Assembly: GCF_000021945.1 (NCBI RefSeq)
Contig: NC_011831.1
Location: 1,811,353 to 1,875,352 of the forward strand
Length of the DNA stretch: 64,000 nucleotides
Direction of reading: 5' to 3'
Source: Chloroflexus aggregans DSM 9485
GTDB taxonomy: Bacteria; Chloroflexota; Chloroflexia; Chloroflexales; Chloroflexaceae
Part shown: piece by piece, positions 26,601 through 33,538 of the stretch
How positions within the stretch are numbered: position 1 is the stretch's first letter
Layout of the letters: each line of letters starts with the position of its first letter
Translations under genes and position numbers: made by a program
The notes under the pieces: model-generated
Told to the model about the DNA's origin: nothing
Databases searched by the model: none
The model's input: the letters and a program-made list of their open reading frames with translations, nothing else

Positions 26601-27963
26601 CCGCCTGCGCTGCTTCGTCACCCATCGCGCGTGACTGGGTGACGCCTTCGTTTATCTGTTCATTGAGCTGCGCCGGGTCGGCGCCCTCGGTCAACGGCAC
26701 GCGCGGCGGCGCACCGGGAGAGGTGACGACCTCACTGTCGCGGGTGTTTATTTCGTGTAGTCGTTCGGCGAGGTTGGCAGCACGATCATCAGTCTCGCCG
26801 CTCATCAGCCGCGAAACATCGGCAGTGACGTGGTCGTTGGCAGTGTAGCGTTCAGGTTCAGGAGTGGGCGGGAGATCAAGCTGCGGCAAGGCGCTTACTA
26901 CATCGAGATCGAGTGAGCGGGCATCTGGGGAGGCCACCGTCAGTGGCGGTGGTGTTTCAACCTGCGTATTGAGCTGTGCGTGCAGATCGGGAAGTTCAGC
27001 GCTAAATGTTGCTTGTTCCTCCTGCGTCAGCCGCTCGAGGTCGCTACCGAGGGTTGCCGTCCGTTGCGCCTTCAGTGTTGGCGGCGCGGCGACAAAGGAG
27101 GTCATGAAAGCTTCCGGCCCTTCGGCATTAGCCGGTGACGCTTCAGCCTGCGCTTGGGCAGCCTGTTGCACGGCGAGATCGGCTGCGCTCACGCCGGGAG
27201 CCGGCGGCGGCAACTCGAACGGTGGTTGATCTGGTTCGATGGCCGGTGGCGGTAAGCTAGCCAGCGCGGGCTGCGATTCGGGGGTTGGCGGTGCAACGGT
27301 TTGCGCCGGCGGGGCCGGGGCCGGTTCGCGTTCGGCGACGCGGCGGAAGGTGGCCACCGCCGGTTCATCGGTTGGCGGGGCCGGTGTGGTAGCGCGGCGT
27401 AAGGCGATCGCTGCCGGTGGCAAGGTCGTGTTCACGGTCAACGGCGGCGTTAGTGGCGTTGTGTTCTCGCGCTGTGCCTGTGCAGCCAGCGTTATCGCCT
27501 CACGCTCGGCAGGTGCGGTGGCGGGGATGATGGGTACACTGTCAAGCGGTGCAACCTGATGAGGCCGAATACTCTCTGAGGCCTGAGTATCTGTCGAAGC
27601 GGGTTGCGAATCCAACTCTACCGTACCATGCTGCATCTGTAACACATGGACCACTTCGTGAGCTATCAATTCGAGCGGTGGGTGCGAATCGGCAAGGAAG
27701 ATCGCTCCCCGATAAGTGAGCGCCTCGGCGTCCAAGTGGGCAAGCGCTGCTTGCGCCAACGGTCCGGCGTAAACGGCAATCTGATCGAGCCGACGACCAA
27801 AGCGCGCTTCGAGAGCCGCACGGTGCGGCAGCGCAATCGGTGGTTGCGTGGCAGCCTGCGCCAACAGGGTATGCCCATCGTTATCAGCACGGGCCGTTAT
27901 CACCGGTTTGCGGCGCGTTGGTGTGGCAGTGTGGGCTGGCTTATGCACAACAACTTTAATCAT
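23635..27963 (-). CDS. eCIS-core (DUF4157) giant protein with C-terminal nuclease-like domain
   Basis: This is a 1442-residue multidomain protein. DUF4157 spans about residues 45-115 (ARFGRRLDQIAVYAGPLA; HEVVH at 102-106). A Pro/Ala-rich acidic linker runs to about 500, a charged Gln/Glu/Arg coiled-coil region covers about 515-655, and a long amphipathic helical region resembling tape-measure proteins covers about 655-1080. The C-terminus (about 1225-1400) matches DNA/RNA non-specific endonucleases: DAGHL at 1289-1293, with Asn at 1306 (RNLVP) and 1315 (MNRSW). Cargo, tape measure or both are possible. No separate tape-measure gene is seen in the locus. No obvious immunity gene follows. Confidence 0.8.
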   Translation of the reverse strand: MIKVVVHKPAHTATPTRRKPVITARADNDGHTLLAQAATQPPIALPHRAALEARFGRRLDQIAVYAGPLAQAALAHLDAEALTYRGAIFLADSHPPLELIAHEVVHVLQMQHGTVELDSQPASTDTQASESIRPHQVAPLDSVPIIPATAPAEREAITLAAQAQRENTTPLTPPLTVNTTLPPAAIALRRATTPAPPTDEPAVATFRRVAEREPAPAPPAQTVAPPTPESQPALASLPPPAIEPDQPPFELPPPAPGVSAADLAVQQAAQAQAEASPANAEGPEAFMTSFVAAPPTLKAQRTATLGSDLERLTQEEQATFSAELPDLHAQLNTQVETPPPLTVASPDARSLDLDVVSALPQLDLPPTPEPERYTANDHVTADVSRLMSGETDDRAANLAERLHEINTRDSEVVTSPGAPPRVPLTEGADPAQLNEQINEGVTQSRAMGDEAAQAVINGPGPEQAQPIALDEAYPVDELVQPEIVAPEMPTEPQAYLEMGLPPEVQTAFDLQQQAAMENSLAEARTQMDKASAERDQQRAAVVAEAQAQAQEQSEQADEQQRTGVIEARAQIQDTRQETLAAQRDAVTDVERQATAERTARQREIDERVRADEAQIEQHYAAAERDARAEVAEGERRAEAERQRSERAATEQSWWDRAVNFVRDAFAALTRAIGAIFDAVRRAVNAILDAAKALAMRIIDAAAAFVNGLIAAFGELLKGLVDTLIGSIFPELAARLNAAIDSAVAFAQRVVTTAAEGLKAGIAALVEGLRAGLNAIINVYQAAINAVLSIAQAVLTGDWAALARMALEAVLKVAGIDPETFYQFIGRAQETFQLILDDPGGFVGHLVDAFLNGVRRFADNFLTHLQAGIIGWLTGALGGAGITLPERFDLMGVLSLIRQILGLTWERLRERAVRLIGERAVTVIEFVASYLRTLIEGGWEALWQRIRDDLATLRDLVLDSIKSFLLERIVMAAITRLATMFNPVGAIVNLILAAYNFFTFLRDQLARIIEVVQTVVNAIGDIARGIIQPAAQRVEETLARLLPLAIDLLARLLGLGNVGHKVREIIERVRGVVDRALDRLIDRVRNMFRGGGAERRAAAETASVREAGVLAVPFTAAGQHHLYVRIVNRRAVMSVASDEQDFDRFADDLAQRIQALPDSPNKTRLSQQLVQARQLSTTVETQQTQAATRAAQAQGVSGTGLPTEQNIQRQLDQLIAALSGVMVWASSVPRDFTPGHIQYNPQGDRARRAHGWLGQKAPRAPEDQARVSEPLNRAITDLQAQGVTINARFDAGHLIASRYGGDGSWRNLVPMETRMNRSWFSAFEARVQTHVDAGEAIYADINASYGGDAFARLLSETEINSLTPLQQLTVAPVFERIPRAITATVGRRTSDGRDQVIFQEVFDPRQRLTLTIGQARRAGLVDSEQPQRSRDLFPQRDEESFRG

Positions 27964-27965
27964 GG

Positions 27966-28238
27966 CTATGTGGTAAACACTGTTCGCGCTATGCCCCGAT
28001 AGAGTGCCAACGCGATCTGCTGGCCGATCCGCTCAGGCCGCATCCCCGGCGCTAACCGGAACGCGCCGCTGTCAAGCGTCTCGATTGTGCCGGCGCTGCT
28101 CAAGCCCGCCGGTATGCCCTCTTCCGCCAGTAACCGGCTCAACTCCGCGACCAGCGCCGCTCTGACTCGCTCGCGGTCAATGCCCCCAAAGCCGATCAAG
28201 GCGATTTCCGCAATCTCTATCTCAATCGCAACCTCCAT
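27966..28238 (-). CDS. Small hypothetical protein of the eCIS locus
   Basis: This is a 90-residue protein from the ATG at 28238 (GGGG six bases upstream); a start at 28250 is possible but has no ribosome binding site. It shows MEVAIEIEIAEIALIGFGGI, then a helix with RERVRAALVAELSRLLAEEG, then a Gly/Ala-rich end. Similar small proteins seem to precede DUF4157 genes in other eCIS loci as I remember them, but I cannot name the family. It is two bases from the giant cargo gene, so it may be a chaperone or adaptor (inference only). Confidence 0.65.
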   Translation of the reverse strand: MEVAIEIEIAEIALIGFGGIDRERVRAALVAELSRLLAEEGIPAGLSSAGTIETLDSGAFRLAPGMRPERIGQQIALALYRGIARTVFTT

Positions 28239-28262
28239 CGCACACCCCATCGGCAGCCGTCG

Positions 28263-30182
28263 CTAACATCCCCACCCCCGCAATTCCGTCTCGGTCAGCG
28301 GTTTGTCCAATTTGGCGTATTCGCTGTGCGCCGCAGACAAGATGTGGTGCATCCCGACCGGTTCGCCGGCATCAGCCGCAAGAAAAGCGGCATTCAAGGC
28401 AATGCTGCGAATGTTGCCGCCGGCCAGATTCAACTGCGCCAGCCGTACCCAATCCAACCCGGCTAGCGGCGTGGCGGGCGGGAAGACCCGCTGCCAGATG
28501 CGCCGGCGTTGCGCCGCGTCGGGGAAGGGAAAGTTGACAATAAAGCGAAGACGGCGCAGGAAGGCAGTGTCAATCGCTTGCTTCATGTTGGTGGTGAGAA
28601 TGACCAAACCGCGGTACGCTTCCATTCGTTGCAAGAGATAACTCACTTCGAGGTTGGCGTACCGATCGTGACTATCTTTCACTTCACTGCGCCGGCCAAA
28701 CAGCCCATCGGCTTCGTCGAACAACAGTATCGCGCCCCCGCCTTCCGCAGCGTCGAAGATACGCCGCAGATTCTTTTCGGTCTCACCGATGTATTTACTT
28801 ACTACGGCACTTAGGTCGATACGGTAGAGATCGAGCCGTAGTTCATTCGCCAATACCTCGGCAGCCAGCGTCTTGCCGGTACCACTTGGCCCGGCAAAGA
28901 GAGCGCTAATCCCCAACCCGCGTTCGCCGCGCCGACCAAACCCCCACTGATCGTAGACTCGTGCTCTTTGGCGCACATGCGCTACCATTTGGCGCAGCGT
29001 TGCCATATGCTCGTCTGGTAACACCAGATCGTCCCAACCCGCCGCTGTCTCGATCCGCTGGGCCAACCCATCCAGCCGGAGACGAGCCTGCGCGCGGCAG
29101 ACTTCCCACCAGTCCGGTTCCTGATCGTTCGTGGTTGCTAAAGTCACAGCGCGGATGGTATTGGTATTGAGGGAGAACTGGACCAGCAGCGGTTCGAGTT
29201 GGCCGTTGAGTGTCAGACTGCGTTCACCCAATATTTGTTGCCAGAGCGATCGTTGCTCGGTACGATCGGGTTGCGGCACATCAACCCGCACGATCAGCCG
29301 GTCGCCGGACGGCAGCGGATCGGCGCTCGCCAACAACACCATGCCCTGTACCCGTTCCAACCACCCAAGCCAAGCTCGCGACGTGTCGCCATCGTCCACC
29401 GCGATCAGTGCCAGCGCACCACTCAACGCTGCTTCTCGCTCCCACAGGCGGGCCAACAACTCTTGCTCGGCAGGGCCAGCGGGCACATCTTCGGCCCGCA
29501 GCAGGTACACTGCCCGCCCCAATCGATCGCCAATCGCAGCGGCAAGCGCCTGCCGACTATACGAATCGCTGCCGCAGATCTGCACTGGCGGCGCAGGTTG
29601 CTCTTCCCACAGCGCTGCAATCCGCTCCACGATTTGCCGATGCGAGGCCGGCAACGCCACCGCTGGCTCGAGCAGGCGCACCAGCGGTTGCAAGCGCCGG
29701 TCAAGCGTCGCCACACCGAGCAGGTAGTGCAGCACCCGCTCGTCGATGCGCAATGGCGCAGTCACCAATGGCTCGCCCTCGACCAGCTCGATCAGTCGCC
29801 AGTGGCGAAGCGGCGCCGTCGGTGTCACCGCACTCCAGTGGGCAGCGGGCAGCACTGTCAGCGCCAACCCGATGGTTGGGCGAGAGCGGTGCGGATCACC
29901 CTGCGCTGTGGCACAGAGCGTTGCCAAACCGCTATCGAGTTCCACCCCCGCACAGAGCAGCAGCAGTTCAGTCTCGAAATCGGTTAAGCCAAAGATGATG
30001 CGCAACCGCTCGATCGCCGGCAGTGCGGGCAACGCAGCGCGGGCAGCAGCAAGGGCCTGCCCGGCCTCGCGCAAGCCTGCTTCGTCGCGCTCGCCGGCCA
30101 AGCGCCGCTTGATCACGTCAAGCGCCGCACTCAGATAACGCTGGTTAGCTGTCACCCAATCGATTGCCGTGGCCGTGCTCAT
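28263..30182 (-). CDS. eCIS-associated AAA+ ATPase (Afp15/Pvc15-like)
   Basis: This 639-residue protein has an N-terminal helical part (about 1-390) that shows the winged-helix-like segment FGLTDFETELLLLCAGVEL seen in eCIS ATPases. The AAA+ module follows, with Walker A GPSGTGKT and Walker B ILLFDEADGLFG, an arginine-finger region FLRRLRF and LTTNMK as sensor 1. Homologues are encoded in nearly every eCIS locus and are needed for assembly or cargo loading in Afp/PVC-type systems. It overlaps the Pvc16-like gene by four bases. Confidence 0.92.
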   Translation of the reverse strand: MSTATAIDWVTANQRYLSAALDVIKRRLAGERDEAGLREAGQALAAARAALPALPAIERLRIIFGLTDFETELLLLCAGVELDSGLATLCATAQGDPHRSRPTIGLALTVLPAAHWSAVTPTAPLRHWRLIELVEGEPLVTAPLRIDERVLHYLLGVATLDRRLQPLVRLLEPAVALPASHRQIVERIAALWEEQPAPPVQICGSDSYSRQALAAAIGDRLGRAVYLLRAEDVPAGPAEQELLARLWEREAALSGALALIAVDDGDTSRAWLGWLERVQGMVLLASADPLPSGDRLIVRVDVPQPDRTEQRSLWQQILGERSLTLNGQLEPLLVQFSLNTNTIRAVTLATTNDQEPDWWEVCRAQARLRLDGLAQRIETAAGWDDLVLPDEHMATLRQMVAHVRQRARVYDQWGFGRRGERGLGISALFAGPSGTGKTLAAEVLANELRLDLYRIDLSAVVSKYIGETEKNLRRIFDAAEGGGAILLFDEADGLFGRRSEVKDSHDRYANLEVSYLLQRMEAYRGLVILTTNMKQAIDTAFLRRLRFIVNFPFPDAAQRRRIWQRVFPPATPLAGLDWVRLAQLNLAGGNIRSIALNAAFLAADAGEPVGMHHILSAAHSEYAKLDKPLTETELRGWGC

Positions 30183-31492
30183 GGGATGATCACCGTTGGC
30201 CCGCTAAACCCGCTTCCGCTTACATCAAGTTGACTTTCGGCCCCGTCTACCTGCACCCGCACCAGATAGGTGCCCGCCGGCACGATGTCCGTCGTGAGCG
30301 TGAGCGTCGCATCAGTATCGTTGGGTAGAGGCGCCGATGCGCGCGCCGGCAGCGGCAACGCGAACGAGCGCGCTGGCCGGTTGGCCGGCGGCGGCGTCTC
30401 GTCGAGTAAGAGCGTCACCCGCTGTTGCTTGCCTACCGGCGGCGTGAGATTAAGAGTCAGCGTAACATTACCGTTGCCATCACGCGATCCGGCGGTAGCG
30501 CTGACGATTGGCGACAAGATGAACGCTGCCACATTCGATTCGACCCCACGATGCGGGGTGGGCGGCGTGCCGAGTCGCAGCCGATGTACAACTTGTACCG
30601 CCTGCACTCCAGCCCGTAACGTTGCCGGTAAGGGGATAATAATCTGCGTATCGGTCATCTGATCCGGCGAGATGGTCACTTCGGTCTCGCCAATCCGGAT
30701 CACGACATCGTCACCGCGCAACTGCTGGCCACGGATCACCAACCGATAACCGGGCAAGATTGGCTGCTGGAAGCTCACCGGATCGTTTGCGGTGCGTTGT
30801 GAGCCGAGTTGGGTGATACGCGGCCGGCTGAGCGGCAGCACATAGAGATTGCGCCGGCGCACCGGCAGCGCCTGCCGGGTAGGCCGCCGGCTCTCGATCA
30901 AGACCACCGATGCCCGGTAGGCCACGGTAGGCCGGTACGGCGATTGCATGCTTGACCAGATCTGCGAGACCTGTTCGAGGCTCAGCGGTTCGGGAGTGAT
31001 CTTGATCTGTTCGATCTGATCGGCTAGATCGGCAGCCACTAGGCTGGCACGGGCTGCACCCGGCAACGCCACGCCACTGACCGGCGCAGACGGGGCGAGC
31101 GCAATGCGGATGGCATCGCGGGCTAGCACCGGCGTCTCATGCAAGAGCTGCATCGCATACCCCAGCAACAGTTCGGCCAGATAGTCTTTGTCGGTGTAGG
31201 CAGTCAACAAATAGTGCAGATCGAGCGCCAGCGGCGGATCACTGATCAGCTCGCCGCGTCCCGAACGCGACGGCAGACCATGGTTGCGCCAGCCGGGGTT
31301 ATAGCTCACGTGGTAGAGAAAGAGGTTGAGTTGGCCGCTATTAGGAGTAGAGGCAGCGAGGGCCTGCGCCGGCGCCAAGACGCTTACCGTCACATCACCG
31401 AGGGCGCCGGTGAGGTCGTGGTCGATCAGACCATCTTGCAGCAGATCACGCAACACGGCGGTGACCGCGGCAATCGCCAGCGCATTACTCAT
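30179..31492 (-). CDS. Pvc16/Afp16-like tail terminator (DUF4255)
   Basis: This is a 437-residue protein. The N-terminal DUF4255 domain (about 1-190) reads MSNALAIAAVTAVLRDLLQD, then NLFLYHVSYNPGWRN and DLHYLLTAYTDKDYLAELLLGYAMQLLHETPVL in pieces. In eCIS this protein caps the distal end of tube and sheath. The C-terminal half has two Ig/TIG-like segments (about 225-320 and 330-435), longer than the minimal cap proteins. It overlaps the AAA+ gene by four bases and the proline-rich gene upstream by four. Confidence 0.88.
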   Translation of the reverse strand: MSNALAIAAVTAVLRDLLQDGLIDHDLTGALGDVTVSVLAPAQALAASTPNSGQLNLFLYHVSYNPGWRNHGLPSRSGRGELISDPPLALDLHYLLTAYTDKDYLAELLLGYAMQLLHETPVLARDAIRIALAPSAPVSGVALPGAARASLVAADLADQIEQIKITPEPLSLEQVSQIWSSMQSPYRPTVAYRASVVLIESRRPTRQALPVRRRNLYVLPLSRPRITQLGSQRTANDPVSFQQPILPGYRLVIRGQQLRGDDVVIRIGETEVTISPDQMTDTQIIIPLPATLRAGVQAVQVVHRLRLGTPPTPHRGVESNVAAFILSPIVSATAGSRDGNGNVTLTLNLTPPVGKQQRVTLLLDETPPPANRPARSFALPLPARASAPLPNDTDATLTLTTDIVPAGTYLVRVQVDGAESQLDVSGSGFSGPTVIIP

Positions 31493-32241
31493 CGCGTTCC
31501 TCCCTCGCGTCGTCTCAAATACTCATCAAGACCGAGCTTGGGAGCCGGTGGTTGCGAGCGAGGACGCGATGGCGGTGGCGACGATACGGCACGCACCTCC
31601 ACCCGCCCGATGTTCACAGTGATACGTGGCGGATGCGGCGGCACTGCCGGTTCGCGTGGCGGCGTCACCGGTTCGCGCGGCATAACCGGCGCCGGCGCGA
31701 CCGGTTCGCGCGGCGGATCTGATGCGCTGGCCGGCTGAAACGAAATGTCAGACGCCGGCGACGCGGCGGCAACGTCCGGCAGCCGCGGTGGATGAACGGC
31801 GTTGGCCGGCGCCGGCAACCCACGCGGATCGACGAAACCTGCCAGACCCGCCAGCGCAGTGCGCTCGCTGTTCGCCTCGCTCACGCCAAGATCAGGCGAG
31901 ATACGCTCCGGCGCAGCAGGCGGGGGCATCGATGGACGCCGTAGCTCGCTGCCGGTGGTTGGTGGTGGCCCCCACGCCGGCAGCGGAGCTACAGGCAACG
32001 GCGGAACTTGCCGACGTTCAACCGGCGGAATCACGCTGGCCAGCGGTACGGGAGATGGCTCCACCTGCACCGGCGGCGCCCCCAACGTGACCTGATCACC
32101 CACCCGCACCGACGGCACGGCCACCTCATCGCCGAATGGCGTAACCGGCTCGAACCGTGCCGGCAACCGCGGTTGTACTGCATCGGGCAGTTGATCGACG
32201 AAACTACGCACCAGCAGATTAGCCAACGGATCGTTCATCAT
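31489..32241 (-). CDS. Proline-rich hypothetical protein of the eCIS locus
   Basis: This 250-residue protein is dominated by Pro, Ala and Val. After an N-terminal helix (MNDPLANLLVRSFVDQLPDA) come long low-complexity stretches such as PPVERRQVPPLPVAPLPAWG and PREPVAPAPVMPREPVTPPR. A short ordered piece, PRITVNIGRVEVRAV, lies near the C-terminus. It overlaps the preceding zinc-ribbon gene by 23 bp. No catalytic motif is visible. It may be a flexible linker or assembly factor; I do not recognise a family. Confidence 0.7.
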   Translation of the reverse strand: MMNDPLANLLVRSFVDQLPDAVQPRLPARFEPVTPFGDEVAVPSVRVGDQVTLGAPPVQVEPSPVPLASVIPPVERRQVPPLPVAPLPAWGPPPTTGSELRRPSMPPPAAPERISPDLGVSEANSERTALAGLAGFVDPRGLPAPANAVHPPRLPDVAAASPASDISFQPASASDPPREPVAPAPVMPREPVTPPREPAVPPHPPRITVNIGRVEVRAVSSPPPSRPRSQPPAPKLGLDEYLRRREGGTR

Positions 32242-32917
32242 TCACCATCTGCAAATACAGGGCGCGCCGTTGCGGGCTAAGCGCCAAAATCGCGCTCTCC
32301 TTCCAACCATACGCACGCGCCAATGAATGCACATCGCGCAACAACCGTCTCACCCACCGATCGAGTTCCTGCCAGACAAATCCCGCTACATCAAACGGCG
32401 CCACCCACGTATGACCGCAATCGGGACAGTTCAGGGCGATCCGCAGATCGAGCAGCGGATCGGCCTCGGTCATTGCCGTAACCACCGCCGTCAATATCTC
32501 ATCAGATAGGGTCATCGGTGCCTCGATCAAGCACCGCTCGATCAAATGGCGTGTTGCAGCGGAGTCGCGTGGTAATGCCAACAGATCGATACTGGCCGGC
32601 AGACGAAACGCAAGTTGCTGCTCACCAATCGTAAGTTGTTGCTCGGTTATCGTCGGCGCTAACGCACGTAAGGCGGTCGTCGCCACCACAAACTCCACCC
32701 GCGTTGCACAGCCCGGACAAACTGCAACACAATCCATCTGCGTCCCAAGCAACCATTCCCGCACCAGCAACAGCAAACTATCCCGCATACCAATCGGCAA
32801 CTCGGCTACCGGCGTCTCAGGAAACAACGGCGTCAACAAGGTCAACACCCGCACGACCGGCGCTTGTGTCGTGCCAGTTTCCCAGATATTGAGCAACGTC
32901 GCTGCCGAAATGGCCAT
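32219..32917 (-). CDS. T4 gp26/gp51-like baseplate assembly protein with zinc ribbon
   Basis: This 232-residue protein has two Cys pairs, CPGC near residue 66 and CPDC near 164, probably a split zinc site. The segment MRDSLLLLVREWLLGTQ before the first pair and WVRRLLRDVHSLARAYGWKESAIL-ALSPQRRALYL near the C-terminus match the T4-type baseplate hub assembly chaperone pattern seen in many eCIS loci. The YGWxxxEIL-LSPxRR motif is the most telling. It lies just downstream of the tube gene, the usual position. I am fairly sure of the family, less of the role. Confidence 0.75.
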   Translation of the reverse strand: MAISAATLLNIWETGTTQAPVVRVLTLLTPLFPETPVAELPIGMRDSLLLLVREWLLGTQMDCVAVCPGCATRVEFVVATTALRALAPTITEQQLTIGEQQLAFRLPASIDLLALPRDSAATRHLIERCLIEAPMTLSDEILTAVVTAMTEADPLLDLRIALNCPDCGHTWVAPFDVAGFVWQELDRWVRRLLRDVHSLARAYGWKESAILALSPQRRALYLQMVNDERSVG

Positions 32918-32976
32918 CGTTTACCTCATGAAGGCAACAGTGCCACACGCAGTATGAGACCCCTCGCCTACGCACC

Positions 32977-33501
32977 CTACTGTGGCTCAGTGAAACTTGG
33001 CTCGTCCGGCTCGCCAATGTCGTAATCGCGTTCCCAACCCTCATTCTCCAGCTTGATACTCTGGATCGCGACCGCATTGGCATTGGCGTCAAGTTCAGGT
33101 AACGCCTGATACTCCGATACCCAACAGCGATACACCCGATAGGCAATCGCCAATTGACCGGCCTCGTTGTAGACCTCGATGATGATGTCTTTACGAAAAT
33201 CTTTCAGTGAAACTTCAGCGCCCAGCCCAGAACCGTAATTCCAGACCTTATTCGCCCACTTCTCAAACTCGGTATCGTGCGTCACACCCCGCTCAAGCGT
33301 GATCGGTTCATACTTGGTGCGTCCCGGCGACTTGCGCACATTACTCGCATCACCACCCTCCCGATGCTCGACCACCTCGGTAGTACGTTTCAACGCCGAC
33401 ACCTTGCTGATCCCGGCCACGTACCGACCGTCCCACTTGATCCGAAACTTGAAATTCTTGTAGGGATCGAAGCGCTGCGCATTCACACTAAACTGAGCCA
33501 T
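32977..33501 (-). CDS. Contractile tail tube protein (gp19/Afp1-like)
   Basis: This 174-residue inner tube protein contains DPYKNFKFRIKWDGRYVAG and ISKVSALKRTTEVVEHREGG near the N-terminus, then PGRTKYEPITLERGVTHDTEFEKWANKVW in pieces, the hallmark of T4-like tail tube proteins in eCIS (Afp1/Afp5). The C-terminus carries SIKLENEGWERD. Only one tube gene is present in the window, whereas Afp has several paralogues. It directly follows the sheath gene (37-bp gap). Confidence 0.95.
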   Translation of the reverse strand: MAQFSVNAQRFDPYKNFKFRIKWDGRYVAGISKVSALKRTTEVVEHREGGDASNVRKSPGRTKYEPITLERGVTHDTEFEKWANKVWNYGSGLGAEVSLKDFRKDIIIEVYNEAGQLAIAYRVYRCWVSEYQALPELDANANAVAIQSIKLENEGWERDYDIGEPDEPSFTEPQ

Positions 33502-33538
33502 AATCGATTCCTCCGGTGGAGTACGACGCTGCGGTATC

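Noticed and set aside
23255-26848. Several plus-strand frames of 100-385 codons within the eCIS genes
   Set aside because: All are antisense shadows of strongly supported minus-strand genes with clear domain matches.
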